Assembly (NCBI RefSeq): GCF_000420465.1
Contig: NZ_ATUZ01000013.1
Location: 124,001 to 188,000 of the forward strand
Length of the DNA stretch: 64,000 nt
Source of the DNA: Desulfovibrio desulfuricans DSM 642
GTDB lineage: Bacteria > Desulfobacterota > Desulfovibrionia > Desulfovibrionales > Desulfovibrionaceae
Reading direction: 5' to 3'
Under the pieces are notes generated by a model. It saw only the letters and a program-made list of their open reading frames with translations, was not told where the DNA came from and searched no databases. Positions within the stretch are counted from its first letter, which is position 1. Every line of letters starts with the position of its first letter. The translations under genes were made by a program, and so were the position numbers. Positions 44,464 through 54,680 of this stretch are shown one piece after another.

Positions 44464-45444
44464 TCAATACATATTGTCAAGCGGCGTCGCAAGCCCTTCT
44501 GCGGCGCAGACCAGACGAGTTGCCTGGGCAAGGATTTTGTCGTTTCCCGATCCGGTCAGGCGCGATCCCGTGAGGTAGAGGGCCACAGTCCGCGGTTTGT
44601 TTTTGCCATTGCGGGCCTTGGCTGCTTGCCCGGGATTGCCCGGCGGCAACAGTACGCCCACATCGTTGGCGGTGCCGTTTTCTCCGCTGCCGCTTTTGTG
44701 CGCCGGGCGCCAGCCCTGCGGCGCTCCAGCGGGGATGCGCCCGGCCCCGGTTGCGCAGCCCAGCATCCAGTCCGTCAGCTGTTTTTGGGCTGGCGCTTTC
44801 AGCTGATTGCCGCAAAGCAGGCCGTTCAGGGTGCGGCACATGGCAATGGGCGTTGTGGTATCGCGCGCATCGCCGGGAATGGCTGTGTTCAGCTCCACTT
44901 CCCAGCGGTCAAGGCGAAACGTAGTGTCGCCAAAGCTGCGGGCAATGGTGGTCAAGCCCGCAGGGCCGCCCAACTGGGCAAGCACAAGGTTGGCAGCCGT
45001 ATTGTCGCTGTGCTGGAGCATGGCTGCGCACAGCTCTGATACAGTCATGCCGTCTTCCAGATGCTTTTCCGAAACGGGCGACCAGGGCTGGATGTCGTTT
45101 TTGGCAAAATGGATTCTCTGTTCAAGAATATCCGGTTTGTCCCGCAGAACAGCTGCCGCCGCCAGCACTTTGAAGGTGCTGCACATGGGGAAGCGTTCAT
45201 CCCCTCGGTACGACAATACGTTGCCGCCATTGCTGACACTGGCTGCCACGCCAAGCCTGCCGCCGCTTGACGCCTCAAGCTCGGCCAGCATTTTGGGCAG
45301 GTCTTTTGCGCTGATGTCGGGGCTGGCAGCGGCCAGTGCGCAATTGAAGACAGGCGCGCCCATCGCGGCTCCAAACATGGCAACCGGCAGGGCGCAAAGG
45401 CCAGCCAGAACAGAGCGGCGGGAGTAGCGGGAGCGTGAATGCAT
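44464..45444 (-). CDS. Class A beta-lactamase with twin-arginine-type leader
   Basis: The 326-residue protein has all class A motifs: STFK (89-92, preceded by Cys88), SDN (147-149), EVELN (182-186, with the general-base Glu182) and KSG (250-252). It should hydrolyse penicillins and some cephalosporins in the periplasm. The N-terminus SRRSVLAGL with a following hydrophobic stretch suggests Tat export. No cysteine sits after KSG, so the disulfide of class A carbapenemases is not expected. It resembles DES-type enzymes described from Desulfovibrio desulfuricans, by recollection. The ATG at 45444 with AGGTG is preferred to GTG two codons earlier. Confidence 0.9.
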   Translation of the reverse strand: MHSRSRYSRRSVLAGLCALPVAMFGAAMGAPVFNCALAAASPDISAKDLPKMLAELEASSGGRLGVAASVSNGGNVLSYRGDERFPMCSTFKVLAAAAVLRDKPDILEQRIHFAKNDIQPWSPVSEKHLEDGMTVSELCAAMLQHSDNTAANLVLAQLGGPAGLTTIARSFGDTTFRLDRWEVELNTAIPGDARDTTTPIAMCRTLNGLLCGNQLKAPAQKQLTDWMLGCATGAGRIPAGAPQGWRPAHKSGSGENGTANDVGVLLPPGNPGQAAKARNGKNKPRTVALYLTGSRLTGSGNDKILAQATRLVCAAEGLATPLDNMY

Positions 45445-45487
45445 CAGCACACCTGTAAATTCATAAACGAGCGGCCCGCGTTGCGCA

Positions 45488-46135
45488 TCAGCGCCCGCTG
45501 AGCATCAGGGCGGAAGCCAGCCCCACAAACACGCAGCCCGCCACGCGCTGCATCATGACCTGCCCGCGCTTTGAACGGTTGAACCATACGGCCAGACGGC
45601 CCCCAAGGGCGGCCACAGTCCAGAAAACCACGATGGTAGCCAGCATGAAGAGGCCGCCGAGGCTCAACACCTGCAAGGCCACGCTGCCGCGAGCGGGGTC
45701 GCAGAATTGCGGCAGAAAGGCCAGAAAAAATAGTGAAACCTTGGGGTTGGTGACGTTCATCACTATTCCCCGGCGATAGAGCGTCATGTAGCCGGGGAAG
45801 TTGCTGCCAGTGCTGCTGGCGGCTCCATCCGTCACATCTGTTGTGGATGCCCCGGCGCGAAACGAGAGCCAGGCAAGCCACAGCAGATAGCCCGCGCCCG
45901 CTACTTTGAGCAGGGTAAAGGCCAGGGCCGAGGTCTGAAAAATGGCGGCAACGCCCAGCGCTACTGCCGTAGTGTGAACGCACAGGCCCGTAACAAGCCC
46001 TAACGTGGTGATTATGCCAGCGCCAACACCAAAAAGAGCAGACTGGGTGAGCACAAAGATATTGTCCGGCCCAGGTGCAATGCTAAGCAGCAGAGCGGCG
46101 GCAAAAAAGGCCATCATTGCATCAGGTGTCAGCAT
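45488..46135 (-). CDS. LysE/RhtB-family amino-acid exporter
   Basis: The 215-residue membrane protein has about six helices, the LSIAPGPDNIFVLTQSALFG N-terminal signature (residues about 17-36) and NPKVSLFFLAFLPQF in the middle, both typical of LysE/RhtB exporters. It likely exports an amino acid or homoserine-like compound; the substrate is unknown. GGAGAG precedes the ATG, and its start overlaps the end of the GIY-YIG gene by 7 bases. Confidence 0.9.
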   Translation of the reverse strand: MLTPDAMMAFFAAALLLSIAPGPDNIFVLTQSALFGVGAGIITTLGLVTGLCVHTTAVALGVAAIFQTSALAFTLLKVAGAGYLLWLAWLSFRAGASTTDVTDGAASSTGSNFPGYMTLYRRGIVMNVTNPKVSLFFLAFLPQFCDPARGSVALQVLSLGGLFMLATIVVFWTVAALGGRLAVWFNRSKRGQVMMQRVAGCVFVGLASALMLSGR

Positions 46136-46404
46136 GAAACACTCTCTCCATCAAGCAGAAATTGTAGTTTTTGGGGGCGCGGGCGTGATTTGACGGCCAG
46201 TTCAAGCCGTAACGCGTCACCTTTGCAGCCGCAGGCCCGGCTGGCAATGAGCCGTACGGGCCGCCGCCCCTGCGTGTAGCGCGCCCCGCCTGGAACCTGC
46301 CCATTGTGCTGGCCCAGACGGCGCTCCATATTTGTGGTGATGCCGCAATACAGCGTGCCGTCAGCGCACTCCAGCAGGTAGACGAGCCAAGGGCTGTCAG
46401 TCAT
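46129..46404 (-). CDS. GIY-YIG domain nuclease-like protein (YhbQ family)
   Basis: The 91-residue protein is a single GIY-YIG domain: VYLLECADGTLYCGITTNMERRLGQHN with the paired motifs and Arg, followed by GARYTQGRRPVRL. Such stand-alone proteins resemble the UvrC N-terminal domain and YhbQ, and may act on DNA; the role is unsettled. It overlaps the LysE gene by 7 bases. Confidence 0.9.
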   Translation of the reverse strand: MTDSPWLVYLLECADGTLYCGITTNMERRLGQHNGQVPGGARYTQGRRPVRLIASRACGCKGDALRLELAVKSRPRPQKLQFLLDGESVSC

Positions 46405-46425
46405 TGCGCATAACCTCGGCGCGGC

Positions 46426-47034
46426 TCAGTCAAAGGCTCCGGCAAACCAAGCCGTCAGCAGGAACGAAACAGCCCAGTTGCCGATGCGCCATGTCCACGG
46501 ATTGGGCAGGCGGCCCGTGCTGAACTGCCGCAGATCGCGCATAACGCCCATGACCGTGCCTATTATATGGAAGAAGACAAAGCCGATGCCCGCAAGAAAA
46601 CCAAACTGGGCAAGGCAGACCATAAAAAGGGCAAAGGTCACACTGGCTGCAAGGCAACCTGTCTGGTCGTTGCCGCCCATCCACACGCGGCCAAGGTTCA
46701 TGCCGCCTAGGCCTCCGGGCTGACCGAAGGTTCCACGGTAGAAAAATCTGCTGCGGTACTCTTGACGCCCCGACTCTGCCTGGCCCGAACCTGTGCCCGC
46801 TCCATCCTTATAGGGGCCGAAGCCGGGGGCACTATTCCACCCGTTGCCCTGCGCTCTGGCCTTGCCTTGTCCTGTTGTGTGCTGGCCGGCATTGCGTGAG
46901 CCTTCATGGTCGTGCAGAATTTCCACATCAACCACGCGCGGCGCGCCCGTCTTGCCCGCATCGCCCTCGGGCAGCGCAGCCTGTTCAGAAGTATCGGGTT
47001 GGTAGTGTCGCGGGCCGTTTGGGGGAACAGTCAT
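46426..47034 (-). CDS. Membrane protein of unknown function with Gly-rich region
   Basis: The 202-residue protein has a hydrophilic N-terminal half (residues 1 to about 130) rich in Gly, Gln, Asn and charged residues, with low-complexity stretches, then two hydrophobic segments (about residues 130-165 and 180-200). GAGGAGA precedes the ATG. It is divergent from the Sel1-repeat gene and lies 21 bases before the GIY-YIG gene. I recognise no family; the second half could be a two-helix membrane anchor. Confidence 0.6.
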   Translation of the reverse strand: MTVPPNGPRHYQPDTSEQAALPEGDAGKTGAPRVVDVEILHDHEGSRNAGQHTTGQGKARAQGNGWNSAPGFGPYKDGAGTGSGQAESGRQEYRSRFFYRGTFGQPGGLGGMNLGRVWMGGNDQTGCLAASVTFALFMVCLAQFGFLAGIGFVFFHIIGTVMGVMRDLRQFSTGRLPNPWTWRIGNWAVSFLLTAWFAGAFD

Positions 47035-47201
47035 GCAAAATCTCCTCAGAGCGCAAAAAAGGTTGGGCAAGCCCTGCGCCCTGCTGTGTTTGTGCCTTCT
47101 GCCAGCTACGGCGTCAAGGGGCGGCTTGCCAACAGCCCGCGCTGGTACTACTGTCTGGCCGTGCAACTCCGGCGGCAAAGCCGGAATCAAAGGAGACGTT
47201 T

Positions 47202-47876
47202 ATGAAAAAAATAGGTTCTGCAATCCTTTTGGCCGCAGCGCTGGCCCTGGGTTCAGGAATGGGTGCTACAGTTCAGGCGGCTCCCGCCAAAAGCGCCGAG
47301 CAAACGCTGGATGAGGCTTGGACTGCGTACAATATCGGTCAATACAACAGGGTTGTGCAGATGGTGCAACCTCTGGCCGGCGATGGCAATCCGCGCGCTC
47401 AGGTGCTGCTGGGCCGCTGCTACGAAAACGGCCTTGGCGTGGCGCAGGATATGGAAACCGCTGCCAAGTGGTTTCGCATAGCTGCTGAGCAGAATTACGC
47501 CGAGGCGCAGGTGCAGTTGGGCTATCTGTATGAACTGGGCGCCGGGGTTCCCAAAAACGATACAGCCGTGGCCGATCTTATGAGCCGCGCCGCCGCTGCT
47601 GGCAATGCGGAAGCCCAGTTCAACCTTGCGCTTTATTACAGCCAGGGGCGGTATGGGTTTGCCAAAGATCAGGATCAGGCCTTTGCCTGGGCCAAGCGTT
47701 CTGCCGACCTGGGCTTTGCGCAGGCGCAACGTTACGTGGGCGCATGCTATGAATTTGGCGTAGGTGTGCCTGTAAATCCGTCAGAAGCCGCTGCATGGTA
47801 CAGCAAAGCCGCAGCTCAAGGGCTTGAAAAAGAAGGCAATATCTTTAACACCGAACGCGTGTACACCATGCCGTAA
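47202..47876 (+). CDS. Secreted Sel1-repeat (TPR-like) protein
   Basis: The 224-residue protein has a signal peptide (MKKIGSAILLAAALALGSG..., cleavage near VQA-AP) and about five Sel1-like repeats of roughly 36 residues, for example AQVLLGRCYENGLGVAQDMETAAKWFRIAA and AQVQLGYLYELGAGVPKN. Sel1 repeats form helical superhelices for protein contacts, often in the envelope or stress response. AAAGGAG lies before the ATG. It is monocistronic with a terminator. Confidence 0.9.
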   Translation: MKKIGSAILLAAALALGSGMGATVQAAPAKSAEQTLDEAWTAYNIGQYNRVVQMVQPLAGDGNPRAQVLLGRCYENGLGVAQDMETAAKWFRIAAEQNYAEAQVQLGYLYELGAGVPKNDTAVADLMSRAAAAGNAEAQFNLALYYSQGRYGFAKDQDQAFAWAKRSADLGFAQAQRYVGACYEFGVGVPVNPSEAAAWYSKAAAQGLEKEGNIFNTERVYTMP

Positions 47877-47902
47877 CCGATAACGCTTTTTTATTGCAAG
47901 GC

Positions 47903-47942
47903 GATGCCCCCGAGTTATTCTGACCGGGGGCATCTTGTTTTT
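47903..47942 (+). terminator. Terminator of the Sel1-repeat gene
   Basis: A 10-bp stem (47903-47912 with 47925-47934) with a 12-base loop is followed by TTGTTTTTT. It begins 27 bases after the stop codon. Confidence 0.88.
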
Positions 47943-48128
47943 TGAAAGCAATCACTGAACGATTTCTGCCCATTGCCATAAGGGTCAGAATCGTTCATGT
48001 TGAGGTATCCGTTAGTCTTGGCTCGTGCAGGCATGAGTGCGTTTTGCCCTATTGCATATCCGAAATATGACGATAAAACTGAAAACTGTTCCTTTTTTCA
48101 GAACGGGCGTCAGGTACCGGGAGGCACT

Positions 48129-50225
48129 ATGAAGCTGGGTCTTTTGACGAAGATGTCACTGTACATCCTTATTCCATCCATGCTTGGCCTGGCCCTTGTG
48201 GCTGGCATAAGTCATCGTATGTCTGAAGACGCATTGCGAAAGCAGACCCGGCAGGATATTGCGGCCATTCTGAAAGGGCAGGAAGTGGGCCTGAACGCGG
48301 TCTTTGTATCCATGAAGGAAGCGCTTGCCCAAATTGCCGAAAATCGCCGCCTTCGCCTCTTTCTTGAAGCTTATGCCAATGGCGCTCCCATTGACCACAA
48401 CGATGAGCTTTTTCTCCACGCCCATGACGCCCTCAAGAACTTTACCGATGTGAACAGCAATATTGCCACATGCGGCCTTATTGCTCCTGACGGCAAAGTC
48501 ATTATGCACAGCAAAAAGGGCGATACGCAGCAGTTCAGCAGCACTATTGGCGAAGATTTTTCAAAGCGCAGCTATTTTATCAACGGCATGAAGGGCGTGG
48601 TCAGCTCTGTGGGGCTGGTCAGCGTGGCCACCAAAAAAATGACCACCATCATCGGCATGCCCGTTAAGGACAAAGGCAAGATAGTAGGCGTCATTTACGG
48701 GGGTACAGACAACGACAAGCTGGCCAACGCCACCACAAACAAGATTGATCTTGGTGATGTGGGCCTGGCCTTTGTTATCAATACGGAAGGCGTCATTGTA
48801 CAGCACCCCGACCTGAAGCGCATCGGGCAGAAAGAAACAGGCTCGGCCTGGGTGACGGAAGTTCTTAAAAACAAAAAGGGCCGCCTTGAATTTGTGAATG
48901 CCGAAGGGCTTGAAAAAATTCTGTATTATACAGATATGCCCGATGAAGGCTGGATATTGTGTCTGGAGCTGGACAAAACCCTTCTTTATGAGTCCATCAG
49001 CGACATGCTGGTCAATAACGTGCTGACGGCGGTGGCTTGCGCCCTTGTGGTAGGCATCGTCATCTTTTTGAGTGTGCGAAGTATCGTGCACCTGCTGGGC
49101 GGGCTTTCCGGCATTGCCGAGGCCATTGCTGGCGGCAGGCTCGAATGTTCCGCGGCGGAGGAGCGGCTGCTGCGAACATCTGAAAAAAGAGGCGACGAGT
49201 TCAGCGTACTTTCATTTGGCATGGAACGCATGATGGCCAACATCAAGCGCCTGCTGGGCGAGAGCGAGGAAAAAACCGCTGCGGCGCATAAGGCCACAGA
49301 ACAGGCACGTCAGGCAACTGAACGCGCAGAGCAGGCCGCCAGCCAGGCGGAAAACGCGCGCAAAGAGGGCATGCTTGCTGCTGCGGGGCAGCTTGAAGGC
49401 GTGGCGGATATCCTCGCTTCGGCTTCGGCGCGGCTTTCCGAGCAGATAGGGCAGTCAGAGAAGGCTGCCTCAGAATCAGCGCAGCGCCTTACCGAAGCGG
49501 CCACAGCCATGAACCAGATGAACGCCACGGTGCAGGAAGTGGCCCGTAACGCTTCGGCTGCTTCGTCCACCTCCGAGGAGACGCGCAGCAGCGCTGAAAA
49601 TGGTTCAAGCATTGTGCAGCAGTCCCTGCAAAGCATCGGACAGGTGCGCGAGATTTCGCACGGGCTCAAGAGCGACATGGCGGAACTGAACGACCATGCT
49701 CAGGCAATTAACCGCATTATGAACGTGATTTCTGACATTGCCGATCAGACCAATCTCCTTGCCCTCAACGCCGCCATAGAGGCCGCCCGTGCTGGCGATG
49801 CCGGGCGCGGTTTTGCCGTGGTGGCGGACGAAGTGCGCAAACTGGCAGAAAAAACCATGGCCTCAACCCATGATGTCGGCAATGCCATCAAGGCCATCCA
49901 GACCAGCACTGCCAAGAGCGTGGAGGTTATGGAAGTTGCCTTGCGACAGGTGGAGGTTGCCTCTGATTTTGCGGGGCAGTCTGGCGAAGCGCTCACCCAC
50001 ATTGTCAACAGTGTGGAGCTTGCGGCGGATCAGGTGCGCGCCATTGCCACTGCCAGCGAGCAGCAGTCTGCCACCAGCGATGAAATCAACCAGACCATAG
50101 TGAAGATTAACGATATCTCCATGCAGACCGCCAGAGCCATGGACGAAGCGGCCCAGGCCGTGACGGATCTTACGCGTCAGGCCAAGGCCTTGAGCGACCT
50201 GATTGCAGAAATGAAGCGGGGATAA
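48129..50225 (+). CDS. Methyl-accepting chemotaxis protein
   Basis: The 698-residue receptor has an N-terminal membrane helix (about 8-30), a periplasmic Cache-type sensor domain of about 260 residues, a second membrane helix ([19 protein letters not shown]), a HAMP-like linker, a coiled coil, and the MCP signalling tip with [39 protein letters not shown]. The ligand is not evident. There is no CheR-binding pentapeptide at the C-terminus. The start has GGGAGG upstream; the longer frame from 47997 is not supported. A terminator follows. Confidence 0.93.
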   Translation: MKLGLLTKMSLYILIPSMLGLALVAGISHRMSEDALRKQTRQDIAAILKGQEVGLNAVFVSMKEALAQIAENRRLRLFLEAYANGAPIDHNDELFLHAHDALKNFTDVNSNIATCGLIAPDGKVIMHSKKGDTQQFSSTIGEDFSKRSYFINGMKGVVSSVGLVSVATKKMTTIIGMPVKDKGKIVGVIYGGTDNDKLANATTNKIDLGDVGLAFVINTEGVIVQHPDLKRIGQKETGSAWVTEVLKNKKGRLEFVNAEGLEKILYYTDMPDEGWILCLELDKTLLYESISDMLVNNVLTAVACALVVGIVIFLSVRSIVHLLGGLSGIAEAIAGGRLECSAAEERLLRTSEKRGDEFSVLSFGMERMMANIKRLLGESEEKTAAAHKATEQARQATERAEQAASQAENARKEGMLAAAGQLEGVADILASASARLSEQIGQSEKAASESAQRLTEAATAMNQMNATVQEVARNASAASSTSEETRSSAENGSSIVQQSLQSIGQVREISHGLKSDMAELNDHAQAINRIMNVISDIADQTNLLALNAAIEAARAGDAGRGFAVVADEVRKLAEKTMASTHDVGNAIKAIQTSTAKSVEVMEVALRQVEVASDFAGQSGEALTHIVNSVELAADQVRAIATASEQQSATSDEINQTIVKINDISMQTARAMDEAAQAVTDLTRQAKALSDLIAEMKRG

Positions 50226-50244
50226 CGCGCCTCACATACTGAAG

Positions 50245-50284
50245 AAGGGGCAGCCCGGCTGATTGGTGCCGGGCTGCCCCTTTA
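50245..50284. terminator. Bidirectional terminator, chemoreceptor gene / recJ
   Basis: A perfect 15-bp stem (50245-50259 with 50268-50282) has an 8-base loop and a T-rich tail on the plus strand. It separates convergent genes and can serve both. Confidence 0.9.
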
Positions 50285-50308
50285 TGCGTCTGTTGCAAGA
50301 CTGGACGG

Positions 50309-52042
50309 TCAGGCTGGCCGCCAGTCCTTGATGGCAATATCTACCGAGGCAATGCCGTTGTAGGTGTCGATGCGCGGTGTGTAGGCCACAAGAATGTGCT
50401 TGTTGATGAGGGAGGCGGGCAGTTCGTCAGCCATGCGCCAGGCCTTTGCAGAAAGGGTAATGCCGCTGGCGCTGTCCGTCAGGCGCAAAAGCACGTGTTC
50501 CCTGCTGCGCCCAAGAAAAGAACGTTCCTTGACCAGCAGCGGGGGCGACTGGAATACCGGCTCGGGATTGCCGGGGCCAAAGGGCTGCAACAGTTCAAGT
50601 TCCTTGAGAAAGTTGTGATCACCTGCCAGCTTGAAGCCCAGCTCGCATTCCAGCGTGATGCTGGGAAGCAGCGGGTTGGGGCCAAGCACTTCTTCCGCCA
50701 CAGCGTCGAACCGTGCGCGAAATTCCTCCAGCCTTTCCGGCGCAAGGCGTACGCCCGCCGCCTGACGGTGCCCGCCAAAGTTCAGCAGGCAATCTGCCGT
50801 GCGGGTCAGCCCTCCGTGCAGATCAAATTCGCGCACGGAGCGGCCCGAGCCTTTGAGGCTGCCCTGATCGTCGCATACGATGATGGTGGGGCGGTAGTAA
50901 TCTTCCACAATGCGCGAGGCCACAATGCCCACGATGCCGGGGTGCCAGTCCTTGCCGTAGAGCACAAGGCCAGCGCGCGGCCCGCGCGACAGGATGTCTG
51001 ATGCCTGCGCCTTGGCTTCTGCGTAGATGCGTTCTTCTTCCTGACGGCGGGCCAGATTGAGTTCGTCCAGCTCCTGCGCCATGCCTGCGGCGGCAACGTG
51101 ATCTTTTTCGCGCAGCAGGCGCAGGGCCAGCTCGCCCTTGCCCATGCGCCCAGCGGCGTTGATGCGCGGCGCAAGGCGAAAAACAGCCTGTCCGGCGCTT
51201 AACGCCGCCGCGGCGTTCATTCCGCTAGCAACTTTCAAGGCCGCCATGCCGGGCCGTTCCGCCCGCGCAATGCGGGCAAGCCCGCCGCGCACGAGCACGC
51301 GGTTTTCTCCGGTGAGGGGCATGACGTCCGCAAGGGTGCCCAGCGCCACCAAATCAAGGCAATCGCCCATGTTGTGCTTTTTGCCCGTATGCGGGGCAAG
51401 GGCGGCGTTGACGCCCCCCATAAGGTAAAAGGCCACGCCCACACCAGCAAGGTGCGGGTAGGGCAGATCTTCTGCGGCGAGGATGCGGGGGTTGCAGATG
51501 GCGTGGGCAGGGGGGAGCTCTTCGGGCGGCAGGTGGTGGTCGGAAACCACCACAGTCATGCCAAGCTCCCGAGCGCGTTGCACTGCCTGCATGTCTGAAA
51601 TGCCGCAGTCCACCGTGAGCAGCACGCCGCAGCCCTGGGCGGCCAGCGCCTCAATATGCGGCACGTTAAGGCCGTAGCCCTCGCTGCGTCTGTCGGGGAT
51701 ATGCCAGTCCGCGTGGATGCCGTGGCTTTCAAGCACATCCAGCACCAAGGTGGCGGCTGTCACGCCGTCCACGTCATAATCGCCCCAGACTGCCAGTTTT
51801 TTTCCGGCCAGCAGTTCAGATGCCAGCAGACTGGATGCTTCGGGCAATTGGGGCCAGCGGTCAGGGGGCGTGAGCGTATCAAGCCGGGCGGACAAAAAGG
51901 CGTCCATGGCATCCCTTTCGGAAAGGCCACGCCGCCAGAGAATCTCAAGAAGAAGGGGCGAGATGGAGAGAGCATCTGCCCATTGCCGGGGCGGCGTGGG
52001 GCAGATGTTTTGCACAGGCTCGCGGATCAGCCAGTTTTTCAA
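50309..52042 (-). CDS. recJ: Single-stranded-DNA exonuclease RecJ
   Basis: The 577-residue protein has the DHH phosphoesterase motifs [16 protein letters not shown] (about residues 83-98), [20 protein letters not shown], and a C-terminal DHHA1 domain with [11 protein letters not shown]. It degrades 5'-ended single-stranded DNA in recombination and repair. The start is TTG (52040-52042), chosen because the residues that follow match RecJ N-termini and no ATG occurs until residue 46. It lies 4 bases after the TPR gene. Confidence 0.94.
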   Translation of the reverse strand: MKNWLIREPVQNICPTPPRQWADALSISPLLLEILWRRGLSERDAMDAFLSARLDTLTPPDRWPQLPEASSLLASELLAGKKLAVWGDYDVDGVTAATLVLDVLESHGIHADWHIPDRRSEGYGLNVPHIEALAAQGCGVLLTVDCGISDMQAVQRARELGMTVVVSDHHLPPEELPPAHAICNPRILAAEDLPYPHLAGVGVAFYLMGGVNAALAPHTGKKHNMGDCLDLVALGTLADVMPLTGENRVLVRGGLARIARAERPGMAALKVASGMNAAAALSAGQAVFRLAPRINAAGRMGKGELALRLLREKDHVAAAGMAQELDELNLARRQEEERIYAEAKAQASDILSRGPRAGLVLYGKDWHPGIVGIVASRIVEDYYRPTIIVCDDQGSLKGSGRSVREFDLHGGLTRTADCLLNFGGHRQAAGVRLAPERLEEFRARFDAVAEEVLGPNPLLPSITLECELGFKLAGDHNFLKELELLQPFGPGNPEPVFQSPPLLVKERSFLGRSREHVLLRLTDSASGITLSAKAWRMADELPASLINKHILVAYTPRIDTYNGIASVDIAIKDWRPA

Positions 52043-52046
52043 AGCG

Positions 52047-52901
52047 TTAGCCCGCCGTTTTGGGTTTCTGCGCGGCCCCGTTTTGTGCGGCCTGAAGTGC
52101 GGCGCGTACTCCTTCTAAGCGGTCGGCGGGTACGAGCTGTTTCTGAATAAGCCATGCCAGGAATTTGAGCGAGGTTTCGTGCCGTGGGGCCAGCTCAAGC
52201 GCTTTCAGCAGATAATCAACGCACTGGCCGATATCTTTGAGTTCAAGCAGTACGCGGGCCATGTTCATGTACAGGTTTTCGTCAGTGGGCGAAAGTTCAA
52301 GAGCGCGCTGGTAGTATTCAAACGATTCCTGCAACATCTTGCTTTTGCGAAGATTGATGCCAAATTCATTGAACAGGTGCTTGTGCTCTGGCTCGAATGC
52401 GGCTTCGAGTTTTACCAGGCGCTGAAAAATGTCCTGCGCCTTGGCGTTGTCGCCCCGCTCAAGATAGGTCAGCCCAATGCCAAAGTTGGCCCGCACGTTT
52501 TCTTCATCCACCTTGAGGGCGCGCGTGTATTCAAATTCGGCGGCAAAGTTTTCGCCATTTTCGCGATGTTCGTCGCCGTTATCAATGCTGCGCTGCATCT
52601 CCTGCATTTTGGGGAAAACGGAATTGAGGTAAAATTCCGGCTCGGGCGAGAATTTGGAAATAAGCTCGTCCAGGGTGATTTTGCGCTTGGGGCCGCTGGG
52701 CACATAGTTGGTATTGAGCGGTTGGCAGTCAATTTCCTTGCCGTGCTGCTCTATGAACCAGAAGGTTTTTTGCACGGTCTTGCGCGTGGTCGTGCCAGTA
52801 CCCACCCTGCGGACTTCCTGAGTGGAGAAGACCCCGCGAACATCGGTTTTGCCGCTGTTGTGGGAATCGCCTTGCGCGCTTTTGGGCGTTTGACCGGCCA
52901 T
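52047..52901 (-). CDS. TPR-repeat protein
   Basis: The 284-residue protein has three or more tetratricopeptide repeats between about residues 120 and 260, for example [39 protein letters not shown] and [31 protein letters not shown]. The first 100 residues are hydrophilic without signal peptide, so it is cytoplasmic. Of two in-frame ATGs the second is used because GAGG lies 6 bases before it. It follows pyrF and precedes recJ. Its partner is unknown. Confidence 0.85.
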   Translation of the reverse strand: MAGQTPKSAQGDSHNSGKTDVRGVFSTQEVRRVGTGTTTRKTVQKTFWFIEQHGKEIDCQPLNTNYVPSGPKRKITLDELISKFSPEPEFYLNSVFPKMQEMQRSIDNGDEHRENGENFAAEFEYTRALKVDEENVRANFGIGLTYLERGDNAKAQDIFQRLVKLEAAFEPEHKHLFNEFGINLRKSKMLQESFEYYQRALELSPTDENLYMNMARVLLELKDIGQCVDYLLKALELAPRHETSLKFLAWLIQKQLVPADRLEGVRAALQAAQNGAAQKPKTAG

Positions 52902-52920
52902 GCTCATCCTCAATACTTCT

Positions 52921-53643
52921 TTATGTGTGCGCGGAGGCCATTTCCTCCGTAATCTGCCGGGCCATTGCCAGCGGGTCCGGCGCAGCCGTGATGGGCCTGC
53001 CCACAACCAGATAGTCAGCTCCTGCCGCAATGGCCAGAGCGGGCGTCATAACGCGGCGCTGGTCGCCAGCGGCGGAACCCGCAGGGCGGATCCCGGGGCA
53101 AAGGCAGCGCAGGCCGGGGCAACTGGCCTTGATGGCTGTAGCCTCATGCCCTGAGCAGACCACGCCGTCAAGCCCCCACGGCCCCGCCTGACGGGCCAGA
53201 GCCAGAGCAAAATCGGCGGGCGAGGCCTCGATGCCGGGCATTTCGCCGGGCGCAAAACTTGTAAGCACTGTCACGCCAAAGAGCAGGGGGCGCGGCCCGG
53301 AAACCCCGGCTGCCGCCTCAGCCGCTGCACGGCACATGCGTTCACCGCCCTGGCAGTGCAGGGTCAGCATGTTCACCCCAGCCGCCGCCGCAGCTTTGAC
53401 AGCCTGCGCCACGGTGTTGGGGATATCGTAGAACTTCAGGTCAAGAAAAACGCTGAAGCCCATTGCGGACAGTTCTTCCAGCAGGCCGGGGCCTGCATGG
53501 GTGAACAGCTCCATGCCCACCTTGCACCAGGGAACCGTGCCGCGCAGTTTGCGCGCCAGCGCGAGTGCAATCTGTTTTTCGGGCAAATCCAGAGCTACCG
53601 CCAGTTGTGGCCGATGCTGCGGCCTGTGCTGCTGCGTGGGCAT
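52921..53643 (-). CDS. pyrF: Orotidine 5'-phosphate decarboxylase
   Basis: The 240-residue barrel protein has AVALDLPEKQ at strand 1, the catalytic VFLDLKFYDIPNTV (Asp-Lys-Asp network, about residues 59-72) and PGIRP with VVGRPIT near the end. It makes UMP in pyrimidine synthesis. An N-terminal tail of about 13 residues contains repeated HRPQ. It lies 19 bases before the TPR gene. Confidence 0.95.
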   Translation of the reverse strand: MPTQQHRPQHRPQLAVALDLPEKQIALALARKLRGTVPWCKVGMELFTHAGPGLLEELSAMGFSVFLDLKFYDIPNTVAQAVKAAAAAGVNMLTLHCQGGERMCRAAAEAAAGVSGPRPLLFGVTVLTSFAPGEMPGIEASPADFALALARQAGPWGLDGVVCSGHEATAIKASCPGLRCLCPGIRPAGSAAGDQRRVMTPALAIAAGADYLVVGRPITAAPDPLAMARQITEEMASAHT

Positions 53644-53815
53644 GTTGCTTCCTGTGCTGCTGCTCGCGGCCAGAAATCCGGCTGTACGAACAAAATATGC
53701 GGTTTCAGGTCTTTTGCCCCAACACGCATGCCGTGCTGCGGCGGGGGCGGATCATTCTTGCTGGCGGTCTGCGGAGCAGCCCACAGCAGAATCTGTCAGT
53801 ACCGGTCAGCGCGCA

Positions 53816-54424
53816 TCAGCGGTTGAGAATCTCATCCAGCAGGTGCGGATTGCGCGCAGGTGCAAGCCCCGCAGCCACATACACCGCCCGCAGGGTATCG
53901 TAGGCCTGATCCAGATTGTCGTTTACAATGACAGAATCATACCATCGGGCCTGAAGAATCTCTGACCTCGCGTTGACAAGGCGGCGCGCAATAGTTGGCT
54001 CGTCATCCAGCCCGCGCCCGCGCAAACGGTTTTCAAGCTCGTGCAGGCTGGGGGGCAGGATAAAGGCAAACGTGGCTTCCGAAAGGGAAAGCTTGAGCTG
54101 CGCCGCGCCCTGCACGTCAATGTCAAAAAGCACGTCCTGGCCCTGATGCAGCTTTTCCTTCACAGGAGCCAGCGGCGTACCATAAAAATTGCCGTGAACC
54201 TCGGCCCATTCTGCAAAATATCCCTGTGCACGCCGCAGCTCGAATTCTTCGTGGCTCAGAAAAATGTAGTCCTTGCCGTCCACTTCGCCCTGACGCGGTT
54301 GCCGCGTCGTGCACGAAACCGAGTAGCCAATATGCGGAAATTCCGCCAACAGGCGTTTGACCAGTGTGGTCTTGCCTGCGCCAGACGGTGCGCTCAGCAC
54401 CAGTGCTATGCCTTCGCGGGGCAT
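53816..54424 (-). CDS. gmk: Guanylate kinase
   Basis: The 202-residue kinase has the P-loop LSAPSGAGKTTLVKRL, the GMP-binding SVSCTTRQPRQGEVDGKDYIFLS and LFDIDVQGAAQLK segments. It phosphorylates GMP to GDP. Its start overlaps the stop of the RemA-like gene (ATGA). Confidence 0.96.
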   Translation of the reverse strand: MPREGIALVLSAPSGAGKTTLVKRLLAEFPHIGYSVSCTTRQPRQGEVDGKDYIFLSHEEFELRRAQGYFAEWAEVHGNFYGTPLAPVKEKLHQGQDVLFDIDVQGAAQLKLSLSEATFAFILPPSLHELENRLRGRGLDDEPTIARRLVNARSEILQARWYDSVIVNDNLDQAYDTLRAVYVAAGLAPARNPHLLDEILNR

Positions 54425-54678
54425 CAGTCCCCTTCCTCTTGCGCAAAGCGCTGACTGATTGTTTCCGGCTGGATGGAGGAAAGTATGACGTGGTTTGAAT
54501 CCGTCACCAGAATGGAGCGCGTTTTGCGCCCCTGGGTGGCGTCAATGAGTCTTCCCTCAGCCCGCGCGTCTTCGCGAAGGCGTTTCATGGGCAAAGATGC
54601 AGGGCTGACAATGCCCACAACCCGGCCCGCCAGCACATAGTTGCCAAAACCAATATTGATAAGACGTTCGCGAGGCAT
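54424..54678 (-). CDS. RemA/DUF370 family regulator-like protein
   Basis: The 84-residue protein begins [34 protein letters not shown] and continues with [28 protein letters not shown], the DUF370/RemA pattern. RemA is a DNA-binding matrix regulator in Bacillus; in this phylum the gene sits between yicC and gmk with unknown role. The ATGA overlap with gmk shows coupling. Confidence 0.92.
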   Translation of the reverse strand: MPRERLINIGFGNYVLAGRVVGIVSPASLPMKRLREDARAEGRLIDATQGRKTRSILVTDSNHVILSSIQPETISQRFAQEEGD

Positions 54679-54680
54679 GT

